Shown here one piece after another: positions 46,978 to 59,837 of a stretch of 64,000 nt of DNA. Source of the DNA: Leptodontidium sp. MPI-SDFR-AT-0119 (Eukaryota; Ascomycota; Leotiomycetes; Helotiales; Leptodontidiaceae). A program made the position numbers and the translations under genes. The stretch spans positions 992,001-1,056,000 of the forward strand of contig JAHLEZ010000019.1 in the NCBI GenBank assembly GCA_020726505.1, in the 5' to 3' direction. Positions within the stretch are counted from its first letter, which is position 1, and every line of letters begins with the position of its first letter. The notes under the pieces are model-generated. The model was not told the DNA's origin. It did not search any database and was given only the letters and a program-made list of their open reading frames with translations.

Positions 46978-49900
46978 ATGAAGCAAAGATTCTCCTCCAT
47001 AGACGTCAAAGTACACCCTACTCCTCATCCCCAATCTGCGACCCTGCTAACTTTCACAGGTCATCGCCCACGAGCTCTCAAATGCACTAGTCACCCTCCG
47101 CGTCTCGAATATCTACGACCTCTCCTCGAAGATCTTCCTGATCAAGTTCGCGAAACCCGACCACAAGGAGCAGATTGTAATCGACTCCGGTTTTCGATGT
47201 CACCTCACGGAGTTCTCGCGCGCGACGGCTGCGGCCCCGTCGATGTTCGTGACGCGGCTGCGGAAGTTCTTGAAGACGAGAAGAGTCACGAAAGTCGCCC
47301 CCGTCGGTACGGATCGGATTATCGAGTTCCAGTTCAGTGACGGGCAGTACAGGCTGTATTTGGAGTTCTATGCGGGTGGGAACATCATCCTCACGGACAA
47401 TGAGCTGAACATTCTGGCGCTGTTGCGGGTTGTGGCCGAGGGTGAGGGTCAGGAGGAATTGAGGATTGGCCTGAAGTACTCTCTGGACAATCGACAGAAT
47501 TACGGAGGGGTACCAGCTCTGACGAAGGAACGACTAGAAGATGCGCTACAGAAATCCGTGGATAGAGGTGATGGTGATCTGGTCGCTGGCAAGAAGTCCA
47601 AGAAGAAGGGGTCGGATGCGCTGAGAAGAGCGTTGGCTGTCTCGATTACAGAATACCCACCGATGTTGGTGGACCATGCCATGCGAGTGACAGAGTTCGA
47701 CTCGTCCCTCAAGCCGGCAGATGTATTACAAAGCCAAGACCTGTTAAACCATCTAATGCGATCTTTACAAGAGGCACAAAGATTAGTTGAAGAGATCACA
47801 AGTTCTGAGGTCGCCAAGGGATACATTATTGCGAAGAAGAAGGAAGGGTACGAGGAGGCTCCTGAAGCAGAAATTGCGAGGAATTTTTTGATTTACGAGG
47901 ATTTCCATCCTTTCCGGCCGAGACAATTCGAAAACGATCCTGCGACGGTATTTTTAGAGTTCGAAGGGTTCAACAAGACAGCCGATGAGTTTTTTTCTTC
48001 GATAGAGGGACAGAAATTGGAATCTCGACTCCAGGAACGGGAACAGAACGCCAAAAAGAAAATCGAAGCTGCAAGACAGGATCAAGCCAAGAGACTCGGA
48101 GGGCTGCAAGAAGTTCAGGAATTGAATATCCGAAAAGCAGGAGCTCTTCAGGCAAATCCTGAAAGGGTACAGGAGGCGATGGACGCAGTCAATGGTCTCA
48201 TTGCCCAGGGAATGGATTGGGTTGAGATCGGAAAGCTTGTCGAGGTAGAGCAGAAGAGACAAAATCCGGTTGCATCGATTATCAAGCTGCCTTTGAAGCT
48301 CCAGGAAAATACCATAACCTTGCTATTGGACGAAGAGGAGTTTGTCGAAGATGATGAGTCAGCCTACGAAACGGGCAGCGATGTGTCTGACAGCGAAGAT
48401 GAAGCCCCAAAGAAAGAGTCTAAGCAAAAGGCTACGGAAAAGAGGCTAGCAATTGACATCAATCTGGCCCTCTCTCCATGGGCGAATGCAAGAGAATACT
48501 TTGACCAGAAACGATCAGCAGCCGAGAAGGAACAGAAGACAATCCAGTCGTCCACTAAAGCGTTAAAAAGTCAAGAAGCCAAGATTGCTCGTGACCTAAA
48601 GACTGGCCTGAAGCAGGAAAAGGCTGTTCTACGACCAGTCCGGAGGCAAATGTGGTTCGAGAAGTTTACTTGGTTCCTCTCCTCAGATGGTTATCTGGTT
48701 TTGGCGGGAAAGGATGGTCAGCAGAATGAGATCCTCTACAGAAAATATCTCAAAAAAGGTGACGTCTACGTCCATGCTGAAATTCAGGGCGCTGCATCAG
48801 TTGTCATACGCAACAATCCTAAGACTCCGGACGCCCCGATTCCACCCTCTACATTATCTCAAGCAGGCACATTGGCCATCTCATGCTCGTCTGCTTGGGA
48901 TTCAAAAGCTGGGATGTCAGCTTGGTGGGTCAACGCAGACCAAGTTTCCAAATCAGCGCCAACTGGCGAGTTTCTACCGACCGGTAGCTTCATGATCAGG
49001 GGCAAGAAAAACTTCTTGCCACCAGCAGCCTTGCTCCTTGGATTTGGTGTTCTCTTTCAGATCAGCGACGAGAGCAAAGCGAGACACAACAAACATCGGC
49101 TGCAAGTTGATACGCCTGCTGTATCACAGAACGCGGAATCAACTACTATTGAGCAAACCCCGGAGCTAGGCGACGACGAAGGAAGTGTACCTGATGACTA
49201 CCAGGAATCCGACGCGGAAGATGAAGAACGAAAGACTTCAAATCCCCTGCAAACACAAGCCCGATTAGAACCTGTCATCTCCGATGGCGATGCAGAGCAA
49301 ATCAGTGCCGAAATCGCTGATCTCCAGGTCGTTGAAGACGTAAAACTAGAGCCTCAAGGCCAGCCCGAAGCTGGAGATTCCGACCACGAAGCCGATTCCG
49401 ATGATGAGACTACTGCACCCACCCCAACAACAGGAACTCAAACCCCTAGCGCCAACCCAATCTCAACAAGCTCCGCGCCACTAAAACGAGGCAAGCGAGG
49501 AAAAGCCAAGAAGATAGCTGCCAAGTACAAAGACCAAGACGAGGAAGATCGTGCCTTAGCTCAAAAGCTCATTGGTGCTTCCGCGGGCGTTGAAAAGGCA
49601 GCTGTAGAAGCGAAGGCGAAAGAGAAACGTGAAGCAGAATTGGCATTCCAGAAGGAGAGAAGAAAAGCCCAGCATCAAAGAACACAAAAAGAGATGGCAG
49701 AGCATGAGGCTGCAAGGAAAGCAATGCTGGAGGATGGAAATGATGCAGATGATGCCGAGGAAGAGAAGATGACGAGCCTTGATGCATTGGTTGGTAAGCC
49801 ACTGAGAGGCGATGAGATTCTCGAGGCTATTCCCGTCTGCGCACCATGGGCTGCAATGGGCAACTACAAATACAAAGTGAAGCTGCAGCCTGGTACCCAG

Positions 49901-50173
49901 AAGAAGGGAAAGGCAATCAGAGAGATCATGACTCGCTGGGTGGGTGATATGACTGTGAAGGGAAAGGTAGATGAGGCTAGTGAAGATCCGGAGAGGATGT
50001 GGCCCAGAGAAGTCGAGCTATTGAAGGGCTGGAAGGTTGAGGAGGTGACGAATACTGTTTTTGTCAGCAAGGTGAAGGTTATGGTAGCTGGGGGAGTTGC
50101 AGGAGCCAGTAAGGGTGGGAAAACAAAAGGGAAGAGCGGTGGTGGTAAGGGTGGAGGCAAGGGTGGGAGGTAA
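46978..50173 (+). CDS. RQC2: Rqc2/NEMF homologue (ribosome quality control)
   Basis: Two exons, 46978-47010 and 47060-50173, with a 49-nt intron after codon 11; the product is 1048 aa. It starts MKQRFSSIDVK, the universal Rqc2/Tae2/NEMF N-terminus, with Asp9 conserved. GTDRIIEFQF supplies Asp96-Arg97, matching the yeast Asp98-Arg99 pair needed for CAT-tail addition. The domain order is NFACT-N, a long coiled-coil middle, NFACT-R (VYVHAEIQGAASVVIRNN, PPSTLSQAGTLAISCSSAWD and FMIRGKKNFLPPAALLLGFG near residues 580-690), an acidic and then basic linker, and NFACT-C (VCAPWAAMGNYKYKVKLQPG). The tail is Lys/Gly-rich. It recruits alanyl/threonyl-tRNA to stalled 60S subunits with the Ltn1 ligase. The three catalytic positions suggest CAT-tailing competence. 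The gene is intact across 3.2 kb. Confidence 0.95.
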
Positions 50174-51982
50174 TAGACTCTAATGCAAGGTAGACCGCAG
50201 AAGTAGACAAAACAGAAACCAATCATCAAACACCGACCTCAAGCTGAGGATCCCACATCGCTTTGCAGCCAGTTAGGTCCTCGTGTGTAATAACTACCTC
50301 TAACGCACAGATATCATTGGCAAAAGGGATGTTGCTCAATTTTGGGATTTGGGACAAAGTCTCATTCAGTGGCCCAACAGGGCCTTGAAAAGCAACGAGT
50401 CTCAGAAGGTACAACCAATAATGTAGATTGACAGACTCAACGGTCAAGAAAGGGTCAAGACATGAAAACCGAACTACACATAGAATCGTAGCTCGGTATT
50501 TCTTGACTGGATCACGACTGGGCCATCAATAACCCGGTCCAGATTGAAGCAAGTCAGGATTGGAAGGGAGAGCCTCATACCAAATAACAAGGCAGCCAGA
50601 AGATGAATAGTGCTTAACTCAAGAGCTCGTAGAGTATGAGTAACATGCAAAAGACCCAGAAAACACAAAGAGATAGAGGAATGTACCAGCTAATCCCCAC
50701 ACGTAGACTACCGGCCACTCTCCCAATCCACTCTCCTGTATCTCGGCAATAGAACCCAACCAGGAGAACCGCCCACCAGCGACAGATATATCACACTCTA
50801 TTCGAGCAAGGCGATGAGGCAGGTAGCCATCGTCTCACCACACAAAAAACACGATCCAAGATGAGTCTGCTCTCCCAAAACAAAATCGCAGTAGAAAACT
50901 CTCAGCAGCACCATAAAACTATCACGCTCCATTTCCAATCGTGATCTACGCCATCACCTGTTCCGAGCATTCTTTCCTGGGAGGAGCTTCAAGTTAATAG
51001 CGACAGAGATGTTTCCTTCATCAGCTAGGCAACTCCCCTCGGTGGATTGGCTATTCCATAACAGTGCAGGGTGTGGAAGAGACGCTAGAGGGCTGGCTTG
51101 GCTGCTGATAGGGGAGAGTATTTGAAGTAATAAAGGGGGCAGAATGGTTGTTTTGTTGGTTAGTAATAGGCTATGTTGTTTGGATGGGGAGAGTAGAGAG
51201 GAGAGGAGAGAGAGGAGTGGCAAATAGAGATATTATGGTGCGGAATTGACGGGAAATTAGGGAGAGGGTTTGGAAAGAGCGATTAATCTACTTGGGAAGG
51301 AACGGGAACATTGTTTGGGAAGGGGCGGATAGAAACTCGGCAACTTGACCCCGATTCAGGTCCAGGTAGCGGAAGGTACGAGTTGAGGATTTTGGGAAGG
51401 AGTAAACGGCATTCCGGCAAGGTCATATCACGGGCATTGATATTTGATGTGTTTTGATGTATTGTGGAAATAGCACAGCTTGTCTATTGCGTCTTCCCGG
51501 CGGTACAAGTGGACCCGGGGGATGGTGCTGTCTCTCTGTTTACTTTGGCATCCTCATTCTGGCTTACCACGCTGCGCTTCAAGGCATAGCGAAGACCAAG
51601 GTGCTGACCGATGCTATCGCTTTATACTCTGATTCTATCTTTTTCTCTTTCAAAACTATTCCCACTACAAGACTCATGGAAATCCCGAGTATTTGCACTA
51701 CCTAACATGTGTTTGAATATGCAGTGTGAATCATCACCGTGATTCGTTCCGAAGCGGAAAGCCTCATTATCCGTCATCAATCACGTTCACTATCCTCATT
51801 CGCAGTATCTAGCTAATCGATTAAATACCACAATATACTTTCTCTCTTTAACATTCTCTTTCAGACATACAACACGCTGGCAAATCACCTTCCAGCAAAA
51901 GTGCGAAACTTCAAAGAAGTACCTCGGGCCTCACAAAGAAACATTTCTTGGCCTATAACTTGCACACCCTCACGTCGAGTCC
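50174..51982. other. intergenic, no firm gene
   Basis: About 1.8 kb. Minus-strand frames at 50226-50447 and 50474-50668 are Leu-rich but have no recognisable motif and no clear ATG context. A 5' region with GAGAG repeats lies near 51180-51215. Confidence 0.45.
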
Positions 51983-52007
51983 AAAAAAAAAAGGGGGGGG
52001 GGGGGGG
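51983..52007. repeat. poly-A/poly-G tract (10 A then 15 G)
   Basis: A run of 10 A followed by 15 G, about 65 bp before the ATG of the small CaaX gene, and therefore perhaps in its leader. Confidence 0.85.
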
Positions 52008-52070
52008 TACCACTCACTCTCCATAGCACTCAAACCTCACACAACCCCACCAGACACAAATCTATTCATC

Positions 52071-52388
52071 ATGGCAGACGAATCAGTGTGGAGTAATAGA
52101 CAATACGGAGCGTGAGTTGTCTCCACTCTCACCTATTGTCTCCACTCTCACCCACCCAAATCCAAGCACCCAAAATCCATCTCGAAAAACGAATTAACCA
52201 GAAATCTTTCCAGATCTGCCCGAAGAGAATTTGAAACAACGATCCCAATGAACACGACGAAAGCGAAGTCCAAAGGAAAGAAGGATAAGAATCACAAAAG
52301 GAAGAGCAGCAGTAGACATACATCCACACCGAATCCACTGGGAGAAGGAAATACCAGGAAGGAGAGTGGTTGCTGTAGCGTAATGTAA
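52071..52388 (+). CDS. small polybasic CaaX-box protein
   Basis: Two exons, 52071-52111 and 52214-52388; a 102-nt intron with GTGAGT donor and TTTCCAG acceptor. The product is 71 aa. It starts MADESVWSNRQYGASARREF, has a Lys/Arg-rich middle (KAKSKGKKDKNHKRKSSS) and ends SGCCSVM. The last four residues CSVM form a CaaX box (Met favours farnesylation), and the preceding Cys is a possible palmitoylation site; with the polybasic stretch this is a classical Ras-like membrane anchor. The CC-x-x-M end recalls fungal G-protein gamma subunits, but the coiled-coil gamma core is lacking and the length is short. No GTPase domain exists. It is a candidate membrane-tethered peptide or scaffold of unknown role. 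Confidence 0.6.
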
Positions 52389-53243
52389 TGTGGTGTTTTT
52401 ATTTCAGAGGTGATTATTTCACGACCAGTAACTTTATTGTTGCATTGGTTTTTTCGGTACAAGTTACTTGAGCAAGTTCGCTATAGATCGTTGTTTATTC
52501 ACTCCATTTTCACACTCCATACTCTCGGAAAGGGGAACGATTCAACAACATCTCTTCTCGAAACAGTGAATAAGCGAAAAAATCCTGAACTCAGTATCAT
52601 GGAGGAACTTGGAAGGAACAGCTTTATCGCTGTTCCAGTTCAGTTTTATATTATATCCTGTTCTTCTTCCTCCTCATTCAGCTTGGAAACAACTTCAACA
52701 GCCCCCCCCCCCCCCCATCTATACATACCATACACAAAAACACATCACAGCCACCAACACCCCCAAAATGCCCATCATTCAGCAAAAAAAAAAAAAAAAA
52801 AAGATCAGACCTGAATTTGAGATAGTTTGAGATTTTATCGAACTAAGTGTATCCTGTATCCTGGATTGTGATAATATTAGGTATATGACGCATTGTGAGT
52901 GTTTCGTTGAAGTGACAGACTGGTAAGATGTGCATTTCATTGAAACTGCATATCGTGGTCACGTCACAGGAAAGTAATATAAGCTTCGGCGCTTCCGCCT
53001 TTCCGATGTGATTGTTGAGTCACTAAATATCAGGTTCATTATACATGAAATACGGTGACTAGATTGAAGTCCACAAGAATATGTACAAGGAAACAACCCC
53101 GACCCGGCTCACAAAATCGATTGCGGCTCAGAATCCATACCAGCATCGTCCCTCAACACCTCACATCACAAAACCTCCGTTGATAAATCAAACATCCAAA
53201 CCTCTCTCCCTCATTACAACTCCAAATCAACCCAACCCCTTTT
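52389..53243. other. intergenic region
   Basis: Contains a run of 15 C (52702-52716) and one of 19 A (52784-52802). No gene supported. Confidence 0.5.
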
Positions 53244-54639
53244 CTAACCCACCACCTCCCCCCCAAAATCCTCCCCCTCCCAAACAGCTTCCACAACACT
53301 CATCCTACACCCCTCGACCCTGCTCGCGCCCAAAAACCCAAAGCGCTTATCGACAACGCCAAACAACTCCCTAAACTCCCCCTCAGTCCTCTCCTGCGCA
53401 TTAAGCAGCGTCAACATAACCAAATCCATCGTCCTCATAATCTTCTCATCCCAGCCCTTCTCCTGGCCCGGCTCACGAAGACAATGATCATTAATCAACA
53501 CCCTCGCGCCCTTTTTCAACGCAGGGATCAACTGCCTCAACATATTAACCGCATACTTATCAGAATGGTTATGTAATATCCAGCGGAATAGATATATATC
53601 AGCCCCCTTGACGGGTTGTGTGGTGTGGAAATCATGCGCTTGGAATGTAATCCGTGACGCGATTTCGTCGGGGAGTTTTGGTGCTGAAGCGATTGTTTTC
53701 GGGAGGTCTTGCACCACGAACTTGAGATTGGGATAGCGTTCTGCGAGGGCGATGCACACGAAACCGTGAGAGCCGCCGATATCGACGATTGTCGCGCCTG
53801 CAGCGTCGAGAGATGCCCAGTCGTAGTTATCGAGGAGATATGAGAGTTCGTAGCCCTCTCCTCCCGTCAAAGAGACCATAGCACCACCCATGCGTTTCGC
53901 GCGCAGGGGCGACTTCCCAAACGTCACGAACATAGGCTCGATGCCTGTGGTGTTGTTGGAGAGGCAGAAGCCTGTTTGAGTGGCTTCACTGGCGGCTGGG
54001 TTGAGTTCGATGGCGGGGATGGTCTGAGATGCTGCTGGCCACATGTCTTCGACGCAGAAACCGACCCAGTCGTTCATCATCTTGTCTTCGGCCAGGACGC
54101 GGCTTGCTGCTGTGTGACCCACGACACCGGGAGAGACTTCCTTGAAGATTCTGTTGGTCATTGCGTGCCGGAGAAAGCGACGGACATTGAGCTCGTCGAG
54201 ACCGACTTTGGAGGCTATTTCAGCGAAAGTGGCGGTTTCATTGATAGGGAATGATTGTGCTGGAATCGTTAGTTGGAATTTCTCCGCAAGAAATCTGACA
54301 TACCAATCTTGTAGTGATAAATAGCATGTAACGAAAGCGAATTGTTGTGCTGTAATTATCAGCATCGAATCCATCCTTCTGGAACGCAAAACTCACATCC
54401 CAAGCCATCCACCTCACGCTTTCAGTTGGCCCTGTAACAAGATCTCCCAACTCTTTCGTAGCTCTCACAACTTCCTCTCTAGCCTTCTTGATCTCCCCAT
54501 CCAGTTTAGGGAAATTTGATGGCGCATCCACTTCAAAAGATGGTGTAGGAAGTCCATTCTCCTTCATGTACCTATCCAACTTTTCGGTTTCCCTCGTGAT
54601 AGTTGCTGCAAGCTCAATGAGCTTCGAAGTTGAAGCCAT
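53244..54639 (-). CDS. fungal COMT-type O-methyltransferase
   Basis: Three exons: 54639-54397, 54349-54304 and 54259-53244, with 47- and 44-nt introns. The spliced product is 434 aa. The start is ATG 54639 (MASTSKLIEL, typical for the family); a longer N-terminal frame upstream begins with TTG. The junctions restore NNSLSLHAIYHYKIAQSFP, the dimerisation region. Then come LDELNVRRFLRHAMT (winged helix), SAM motif I VDIGGSHG (residues 255-262), FVVQDLP, and FRWILHNHSDKY with the catalytic His near 326. These are small-molecule O-methyltransferases acting on phenolic or polyketide hydroxyls, as in aflatoxin-type pathways; the substrate is unknown. No PKS is nearby. Confidence 0.9.
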
Positions 54640-57227
54640 GGTGGACAATGGTCTTGAAGTGCTGGAGATGGATGATGCTCTCTTAGGAAGTGGAATGGTT
54701 GCAGCACCGAAATTGCGACTTTGTTGAATAGTTTGGTGACTTGCACAATCAGAACTTCTTCCGAATGGGACGCTCCAAGAGCTCAAACTTATTCGGTTCC
54801 CCGTAAATCTTGTCTTGAGCATACTCCTCATTCCGGCCCAATTGTGCAAGAATCACACTGTGTCGTAATGTATTCCTCCCACTGTCCCGCTGGGCCACAA
54901 TCCAACCCAAACTTGTCCAACACCCCTTTCCTAGTGTTGCCGACTTCCTCGTACGACCAAATCTCCTCCACAAACAATTATGACGTGACACAAACCCCCC
55001 TAATTACCCCTGCGAAACAAAGTTTTTCCCAAATCCCCAAGCCCAGGTCCGTGGGAATGGAATGAAATGAAATGCCGATCTGCAAATCGAATCGAATCCA
55101 ATCGTACGGATACCCAGTCTACCCCTTTAAAAAACCAACGATCCAGCACGTTGATCAATCCGCCAAAAAGTTGCTTCTTCCACCTAATCAGCACAACTGT
55201 CCGAAGAAGTTCCAGCAAACAAATGCAGGTCCGTATCCGTATCCGTCTCCCAAGCTAGCAATCAACAAACCTCTTTTTCGCTTTCTGCTAAGTTTGCAAA
55301 AGCAAACACGCGCAAACAAAATCGACTAATAAGATCGAAAGATAAATATATAGATATGGAAAGACGCATAGAAGTGAAAGATAAGAGGGGAAAGGTACCA
55401 CCTTAGATAGGTAATGAGCTGGTGCGGGGACATCTCAGATCCACCCAGTCACTTGTCCAATTGTAGGGGTCTTCCGGGCTTGGGTGACCAGGGAGCTTTC
55501 TCCAACCTTGCCAGCCAAGGCACTTGCCTTTCTTTGGGACCATCTGGATTCTGACCCTTGCTGCAACAGCCAGCGACGGCAGGTAGGTCGCAATGAACAT
55601 AGCTTGATGAGGAGAGGGGAATATGGCTTTTCTTCCCCCCTCCCCAATAGGACTTGCCATAGAAGTCCTGTAGAACACCACCTCAGACCTTCCACCGTCG
55701 TCCCGTCCCGTTCCCAGCCCATTAATACGCTTACCCGACTCAGTAGCTCCTGATGTGATTTCGAGACCGAGGCTGCAGTAAAGACGGGTCGCCCAAGCTT
55801 ATCAATAGACGACAAACCGACACTACTGTACAGTAGAGGGCGGAGGAAAGTGCTGAAGAAATTGGTGGAACGGCATGTCAATGAAGCCATTCCACCATTT
55901 TCTGGCGTCCTCGGCAAGTCCACCGTCTTTCTTGGGCAGTGTTTGCGTATGCTCAGTGCCTGTACTCCGTACGATGCTGTTCTGGTGTGAAGAAAGTCCA
56001 GTAAATCATATACCGTACACTACAGTATCAAATCCAAACCCTCAAATCCCTCAACAACACGCATCCCACAGCACCCACCCACCCAATGCCGAAACCCGTC
56101 ACCCACCATATCCGTCCAGCCAAACGTCCCGCAGCGTGTCCATCTCAACCTGACAGCGGGCGATAGTCCATCAGCCTATCAAACGCCAGCTACGGGCACG
56201 TTACCGACGAAGTTACCTATTCCGGGGCGTCTTCCGGACCTAAGGGTAGCTAGCGTGTAGCGTCTCCGCTGTCAGGATCTCTACCTCGTTAAAAATCCTA
56301 GGCGGTCTGGGAGATACGCATGCAACGGTACTGTGGAGTATAGGGCATCAATCAAAGCGAGCCTGCAAATACCGCCCGGTATCCCCTCGCTTCTCCAACC
56401 GAGCTGCAGACTGCAGTGTAACACACACGCCCGCCCTTCCAACGATTCGCTGCTTTTACCTGCTTCCATCCCATATCCATGCGGCCGCAGTGCAGGGTGA
56501 AAGTGAAGCGGACAGACCGACGCCGGGGAAGGAATTTGAAGCGAGCCGCAAGCAATGGGAGGGAGGATGTCCCATTATTGGTTGGTTGGCTGGCATGAAT
56601 ACTTTACCTAGGTAGTCGAAAGAACACAGTAACCTAGCATTTGTTAGAAACATATGTTAGAGGTCAAACAGGCGAGCGTTACTGATTCGAAAGAAACGAT
56701 GAAGAGAAGATACAAGGTAAAAGAGGGACAATTAAAGAGCAAAGGAAGGGGGCATAAAGATCGGGAAATACGAATAGGACGAAGAGCAAGGCGGACAGAA
56801 CATGCGGGTCGAGACGCGGAGATACTGTTCGGTAAGCGATGTGATGCTGTCGGACCCTGCATCGGTTGCATTATATTGGTTTGTCAGCCAAAAACGACAG
56901 GCACACAACACAGATGATCGCGACTCGATCAAGATCGTGTAACCATCCTAGATTGATTTTTTCTTAGTCTCAACTCCAACGACAGTCCCACCCCATTCGC
57001 TGTCTGTCCGCGATACGCCCGCCTCCCCTGGCTATGGTAAACGCCTTTCTTCAACAGATGATCATCAATCATGCTTCAGTATATAATCCCACGCTCAAAA
57101 ATGCTAGATGCGACCCCGCCCAAATAAATACGAGTCCAAGTACAACCAGACCAAGCCGCAATGGCAAGTAATAAAACCCAACAAGCTAATCATATAGACA
57201 GCCTTTTGGAACTCCGTCCAACCTCAC
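54640..57227. other. long intergenic region
   Basis: About 2.6 kb without a supported gene. Frames such as 55435-55923 (minus) and 56654-56917 (plus) carry no motif. Some short repeats (GAATC/AATCG near 55080-55105) are seen. Confidence 0.45.
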
Positions 57228-58618
57228 TTACGCAGCAGGTACTGTCCTGCCGAACTCCTCAGGTTTCTGCCCACAGATGACATGCAACGGCATGTGTGAA
57301 TGCACCCAAGCGTCCATATACGCTTTCCTAACCTCAATCAACCAGACTTCAACCTGCTCTTTCGACCACTTCAGCCCTCTCGTCATCGGCCCCAATGCAA
57401 TCGGCTGCAATCCATCCATTAGAATAGTCCTCCAATACAAACCCACCATCTTGAGCACTTTGTTCTTCGGCCACAGTCCGATCGGGACGTGGAAAATGCG
57501 TGTAGAGACGTTCACGAAACCAGCTTCTCGCATCATATCCTCGAGGAGAAGGGTAGCGTTGAAATTTACGCCCAGATTACCCAGTGCGTCGTGGATGAGG
57601 GACCAGTATTGGGAGACGGGGTGGTCGGGAGGCATGGAGCCATCATGGCAATAGGGATGGTGATGGATTTCTTGCATTTCCATCCAACCGCCTGGTTTTA
57701 GATGTCTGAGTTTGATCAGTAATTTCCCTCGGAAGTGCATGTAGGCACCTACTCTAGAGCTCGCTTCATCAATAAGGGCCAGTTCCTGATAGCCATGACT
57801 GTATGCCGAGAGTGTATGTAGTCATAGTAGTTCGGAGGCTTCAGCCATGGCGATTCCACATCGTCCACCATAAATCTGACATTTGGAGGGACCCAATCGG
57901 GCTGTATGGGGGATAAATCAACACCGAGAATATTTGCGCTAGGATATAAGTCGCCCACTAAGAATTTCAACGTTAGCATTCTCTCCTTGGTTCCTTACTG
58001 CAGATCTGATCTTCAAAAAAAATGCAAGAACCAACTTTCAATAGCCCAGATTCCTGTCCCTGTTCCCATGTCTAACACGTTTCCAGGATTCTCTCCGAGC
58101 GGTGCAAAATGTAGCCGTCCTCCTAGCAGATTCACCACCATAGCATGCTTCATGTCCTCCCTATCCTGCTCACTAGGGTCGTTAGGGAAATTGTATGACC
58201 CTTCCCTAAACTTGTGGTATCTCCTGCCATTCTCGAACGCGAAATCCCTCACACTGCTGGATATAGACGTCGATGCTGAATACATCGAGTCCGTTTCGTA
58301 CCCCGCATCAGACATCGACGCCGTATCTGAAGTTGTATCTGACCCATTGTCTATCTCTATCTCGGCCTGTGCTTGCTCCACTGCTGCCCGCGTATCTGAA
58401 TCATGGGCTTGTGCGATTGCTTGTTCTTCTGGCGAGAGTTCGGCTTGCGGCAATGCTGCTTGTGGTATGGCAGACTCAACAGGAGCAGGGCTTGATGGCT
58501 TTGCTTGCGAGGTTTCAACGGGTGATTTCGGGGACGGCGCTGTGGTATTTGCGGATGTAGGTATGACTGATCCATTGGTGTCTGTTGGTATCATTGTTGC
58601 GGTGGTTCGCAGGCGCAT
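57228..58618 (-). CDS. LaeA-like class I SAM methyltransferase with acidic N-terminus
   Basis: Three exons: 58618-58036, 57957-57753 and 57705-57228. The introns are 78 and 47 nt, giving 421 aa. The first about 140 residues are Ala/Pro/Glu/Asp-rich and disordered (SDTTSDTASMSDAGYETD). The catalytic part starts with FAFENGRRYHKFREGSYNFP, then VLDMGTGTGIWAIEMGD, ILGVDLSPIQPDWVPPN, the conserved VDDVESPW block and GGWMEMQEIHHHPYCHDG. The C-terminal half ends RTVPAA. It is the second TAM/LaeA-like protein here, differing in N-terminus and intron positions. The donor of intron 1 is GTTGGT, slightly weak. Start choice: an internal Met at about residue 9 is an alternative. Function not known; a regulatory or tailoring methyltransferase. 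Confidence 0.85.
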
Positions 58619-59067
58619 CAACGAGTGCCCAAAGGTTACACAACTAAGTGCGAATTTCTGGTACGGGGATGAAGAGGACGAGGTTCAGGAACATCGGTGG
58701 GATTCGATTTATCGTCGTTTTCGTCGGGAGGGGCTGAATGGCGTGTGAAATGCGTCCTGTCAGTCTCCTCCAATAGCCACTTCAAGAACAAGCTGCGAGC
58801 TGCCGGCAATCTTCATCACTCGCCGGTCATCCGCGACAAATCAGTGGAGAGAGTGTGAGATCCAAAATGCAAGCCAGGCGAAACAAGTCGATTGTAGTCG
58901 AGAAAGATGTGGGAGATGTAAAGGGATGGAACATGGATCTTTCGCGGGCTCTTGCAGACGAGCTATCACAATGGCAATCGATGGCAGTTGGTGTGGCTGG
59001 AAGGATGGACCAAATGGGTCTGCACAGCTCCTAATGGCTGCGCAGCTTTGATTCTCTGGCGTCGGGT
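58619..59067. other. intergenic region
   Basis: Upstream flank of the methyltransferase; nothing assigned. Confidence 0.45.
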
Positions 59068-59837
59068 GTTCAGGGTGGCTTGAACATGTCTTTCTCACTC
59101 GTCAATGAGTTGGCATCGATCCAGTGCAGTACCATAGCGTCCGCGGTTGGTCGCCGTTTCACAGGCATTAGACCCTGCTGTAGTGGTGCTGTACTGTAGT
59201 GGTGCTGCAGCCAGTAATCCGTGCCGGTATTGATGCTCCCAGTGTCCGTCCGCCGCGCTCGCAGGTGCCACAGTGGAGTTGAATACTGGCCATGGGATGG
59301 GGTTCCTTGAATGCCAGCATATTGTCGCAACTGGTAGGCTGTAAAACCTTCACAAACCCACCGGAGAAGTTCTCCAACAGCTTGCAGCAGGCACCCTGTT
59401 TCTATCCAAAAGGATGCATTCCATAACCGCCTCGGCCATCGCCACAACAAATCAGCGACAGTTATCAAAGATCGCTGGACTTTGGGAGCTGGCCGACAAA
59501 AGGAATACTGTCCTGTCCGTAACTGGAAATGCCATGGGTTTCGGGATCTCCTCCCTTGACAAACCTCAGATGCTGGATGCAACCCTGCCCCCACGAGGCA
59601 ACAAGATCGCGATTCGCGAGTGGGCTACCGGCAATGCCTCGATAAATGAGGTTTGATCCTGCGGATAAATTGATGAGACCATGCCATGCTAGATGGTTGT
59701 ACTGCATAGGGCTGGGTATTCGAGATGAAGTGTTGAACGATGTGAGATTTGGTGCGTCGCCGACGAGAAGTCTCGAGTCCAAAATGCCAAGATATCTGAT
59801 GCACGTGACATTTCCAAATTCTTTCAAGTTGATTCAT
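59068..59837 (-). pseudogene. possible FAD-dependent oxidoreductase (DAO) relic
   Basis: The minus strand carries YGQDSIPFVGQLP, like the DSxPFVGxxP motif near the C-terminus of DAO-family flavoenzymes. Shortly downstream, in another frame after stop codons, it has CCGDGRGGYGMHPFG, resembling the (A/G)GxxGHGM block. The upstream part has no clear ATG. Frames are interrupted several times. I judge it a probable relic, with low confidence because the match rests on two short motifs. Confidence 0.25.

Noticed and set aside
50226..50668. Leu-rich minus-strand frames after Rqc2
   Set aside because: No motif, no clear start, frames differ; likely chance.
52071..52388. Identity as the G-protein gamma subunit
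   Set aside because: Only the CC-x-x-M end fits; the conserved gamma helical core is missing and the protein is too short.
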